NCBI GenBank assembly: GCA_014773175.1
Contig: VXCM01001306.1
Span: 62,001 to 126,000 of the forward strand
Source: Lucifuga dentata
Lineage: Eukaryota > Chordata > Actinopteri > Ophidiiformes > Bythitidae
Direction: 5' to 3'
DNA length: 64,000 nt
Shown: positions 62,443-64,000 of the stretch, piece by piece
How the letters are laid out: every line of letters starts with the position of its first letter
How positions within the stretch are numbered: position 1 is the stretch's first letter
Position numbers and translations under genes: made by a program
The notes under the pieces: generated by a model
What the model saw: the letters and a program-made list of their open reading frames with translations, nothing else
Databases searched by the model: none
Told to the model about the DNA's origin: nothing

Positions 62443-63790
62443 GTATTGAATAATTTGCAACTTCTGTCGTTTTAAAGTTTCTCTACTGGTTCAAAAAATT
62501 GACAAAAATATTTTTTCTCCAGTTTAATGACTTTTCAGTGGAAGGCTCACTACATAAAAATGTGATGCTATATACAGTATGCGATCAAAGTGCAAGAACA
62601 CAAAACTATTCCAATGACAAAGAGGTGATCAACATGCAACTTTGTACGTTCTTCCTGTCCAAAGAGCTCAAAGAAGAAACTAATTTTGTCTTTGTAAAGT
62701 TGTCAGACTTGCATTACTCACATGTACTTCTGCTTATATGAATTATAGCCATGTGAGCAGGTGAAAGTGTGAAAATTGTGCATCATGCAGCTGCATCACT
62801 ATTAAAAGTGAGCTGTTACTACTTCCTGTAATGAAGAAATGAAAGTTTTGTCTGATTAAAGTAAAGTTCCTGGTATAGTAACTGGTAATGATTTTTTTTT
62901 TCTTTTTTTCTTAAATAAGTTCATCAATAATCAAAGTGACTAATTATAATCAAACATATAGTGTATCTAAATCCTGGCAGCCTATACATTTAATTGTAGA
63001 ATTTTCAGTTTATACAGTACATACACTAAAGTTTTGGATTTATATAAAATCAGCAAAATTTTCAGTATAGAAAAAAAACATACACATTTCTGAGAATTGA
63101 TTTGACACCATGCAGAGTTGGCAGAGGATAATGCACATTGATAGAAAACAATAATTTCACACATTTCTTTATCAATAACAGTAAGGCAGAAACAATGTAG
63201 TTTACTATCCATCCACCACAGAAAAATGATGCATCTCTCCAATAAAAGTCTTTCACTTAACCTATGAGCATTTTAGAGTTTAACTGTGACTGACTAAACA
63301 GGGATCAGGAAATGGCTGAAGAACCGATCCACCTGTCCAAAATCACCTTCTGACTAACTGGTGTGTGTATTCCCCATTAATGTTTTAATATGAATCATAA
63401 GAGTGAACAAGTTCATTTAAGCAGAAAGAGAAATGCAACAAGAAGCCAGAATCAAAAGCACGTGTGAAGGAATGATTTCATTTTCAGACCCAATTCCCAT
63501 TTTCATCAAAACCATGACTAAAGTGATCATGTGATCCAGCAAAAATTTCTGATTCTATTTTTTCCACTTGGGGAAAGGAAAATTAAAAAAAAGTGCATGA
63601 CAAAACAAAAACAAAAAAACATCACATAACAGCAATCATGGTTAGCGCCTATGCATCATGGTGCCACTGTCATGTATCAAGCCCAGCTCCACTTTAAAGC
63701 CATGAGAGGGCCCTACCATTTCCTGTGAAATGTAGTTGACTTTGTGGCCCAGTATTTAGCCTGGATCATGTGGCATGGATGTGCAGTGCA
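62443..63790. other. Convergent 3' region of sirt3 and the RIC8 gene
   Basis: AT-rich, with no exon recognised. Most of it is probably the RIC8 3' UTR on the minus strand. Confidence 0.45.
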
Positions 63791-63899
63791 TTAGTTAGAG
63801 TCTGATCCCGAACTGTCCTCAGGTGGGTAACGCAGAGTTTCTTCTAGGGGTGCAAGTGTCCCATCTGGCCTGACTCCCATGGGCCGGATCACATTCTGC
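63791..63899 (-). CDS. Last coding exon of a RIC8 G-alpha chaperone/GEF (ric8a or ric8b), partial
   Basis: RIC8 proteins fold and activate G-alpha subunits. On the minus strand, after an acceptor (TGTCCACAG), the exon encodes 35 residues starting QNVIRPMGVRPDGTLAPLEE and ending with an acidic Ser tail (EDSSGSDSN), then TAA at 63791-63793. The VIRPMG-x-x-PDGT-x-x-PLEE motif is the RIC8 C-terminus. From memory it is nearer to RIC8B than RIC8A, but its tail-to-tail position with sirt3 is that of human RIC8A. The rest of the gene lies beyond the right edge. Confidence 0.7.
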
Positions 63900-64000
63900 C
63901 TGTGGACACAAAGACAAGAATATCAGAACTCCTCAGAGCAAAGATGTCATTTTGGTATTTTTTCAGTATGAAAATAAGTTTTATAAATAAGTTTTCCATC

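Overview
This window is nuclear DNA of a ray-finned fish, most likely a percomorph teleost. The evidence is vertebrate multi-exon genes with GT-AG introns, a liver-type egg-envelope gene (choriogenin) with a Pro/Gln repeat, a cation/H+ exchanger (cax1) known from fish but not mammals, and fish-type LINE, MITE and hAT repeats. I see no tRNA, rRNA, CRISPR array or bacterial-type gene.

Layout from left to right: ube2h (minus, 4063-9178, complete in seven exons); klhdc10 (plus, 13312-20481, ten coding exons) head to head with it; cax1 (minus, 23740-33878, twenty coding exons) tail to tail with klhdc10; a choriogenin H/ZPB-type egg-coat gene (plus, 36420-41315, eight exons) head to head with cax1; a decayed relic of a second choriogenin-type gene (43437-43884); tmem263 (minus, 45822-46988, two coding exons); sirt3 (plus, non-coding first exon near 52050, coding 58966-62078); and the last exon of a RIC8 gene (minus, 63791-63899) that continues past the right edge. 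I rebuilt the exon chains by following splice sites and phase. The summed coding lengths are multiples of three for ube2h (183 aa), klhdc10 (419 aa), cax1 (762 aa), the choriogenin (1040 aa) and tmem263 (121 aa).

The genes do not form one pathway. ube2h (E2 enzyme) and klhdc10 (CUL2 substrate receptor) are both ubiquitin-system genes, and they are also neighbours on human 7q32. tmem263, sirt3 and RIC8 lie together here but are split between human 12q23 and 11p15, so the fish block may preserve an older arrangement.

The non-coding space is dominated by one TTAA-flanked inverted-repeat element of about 650 bp, present in at least ten full or partial copies. One copy supplies the 3' end of a klhdc10 intron up to the splice acceptor, and another carries a copied klhdc10 exon. 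The choriogenin promoter is split by a different MITE, as comparison with the relic copy shows. The assembly has a systematic flaw: single Ns are flanked by 62-67 bp direct duplications (unmerged contig overlaps), one of them inside a sirt3 coding exon.
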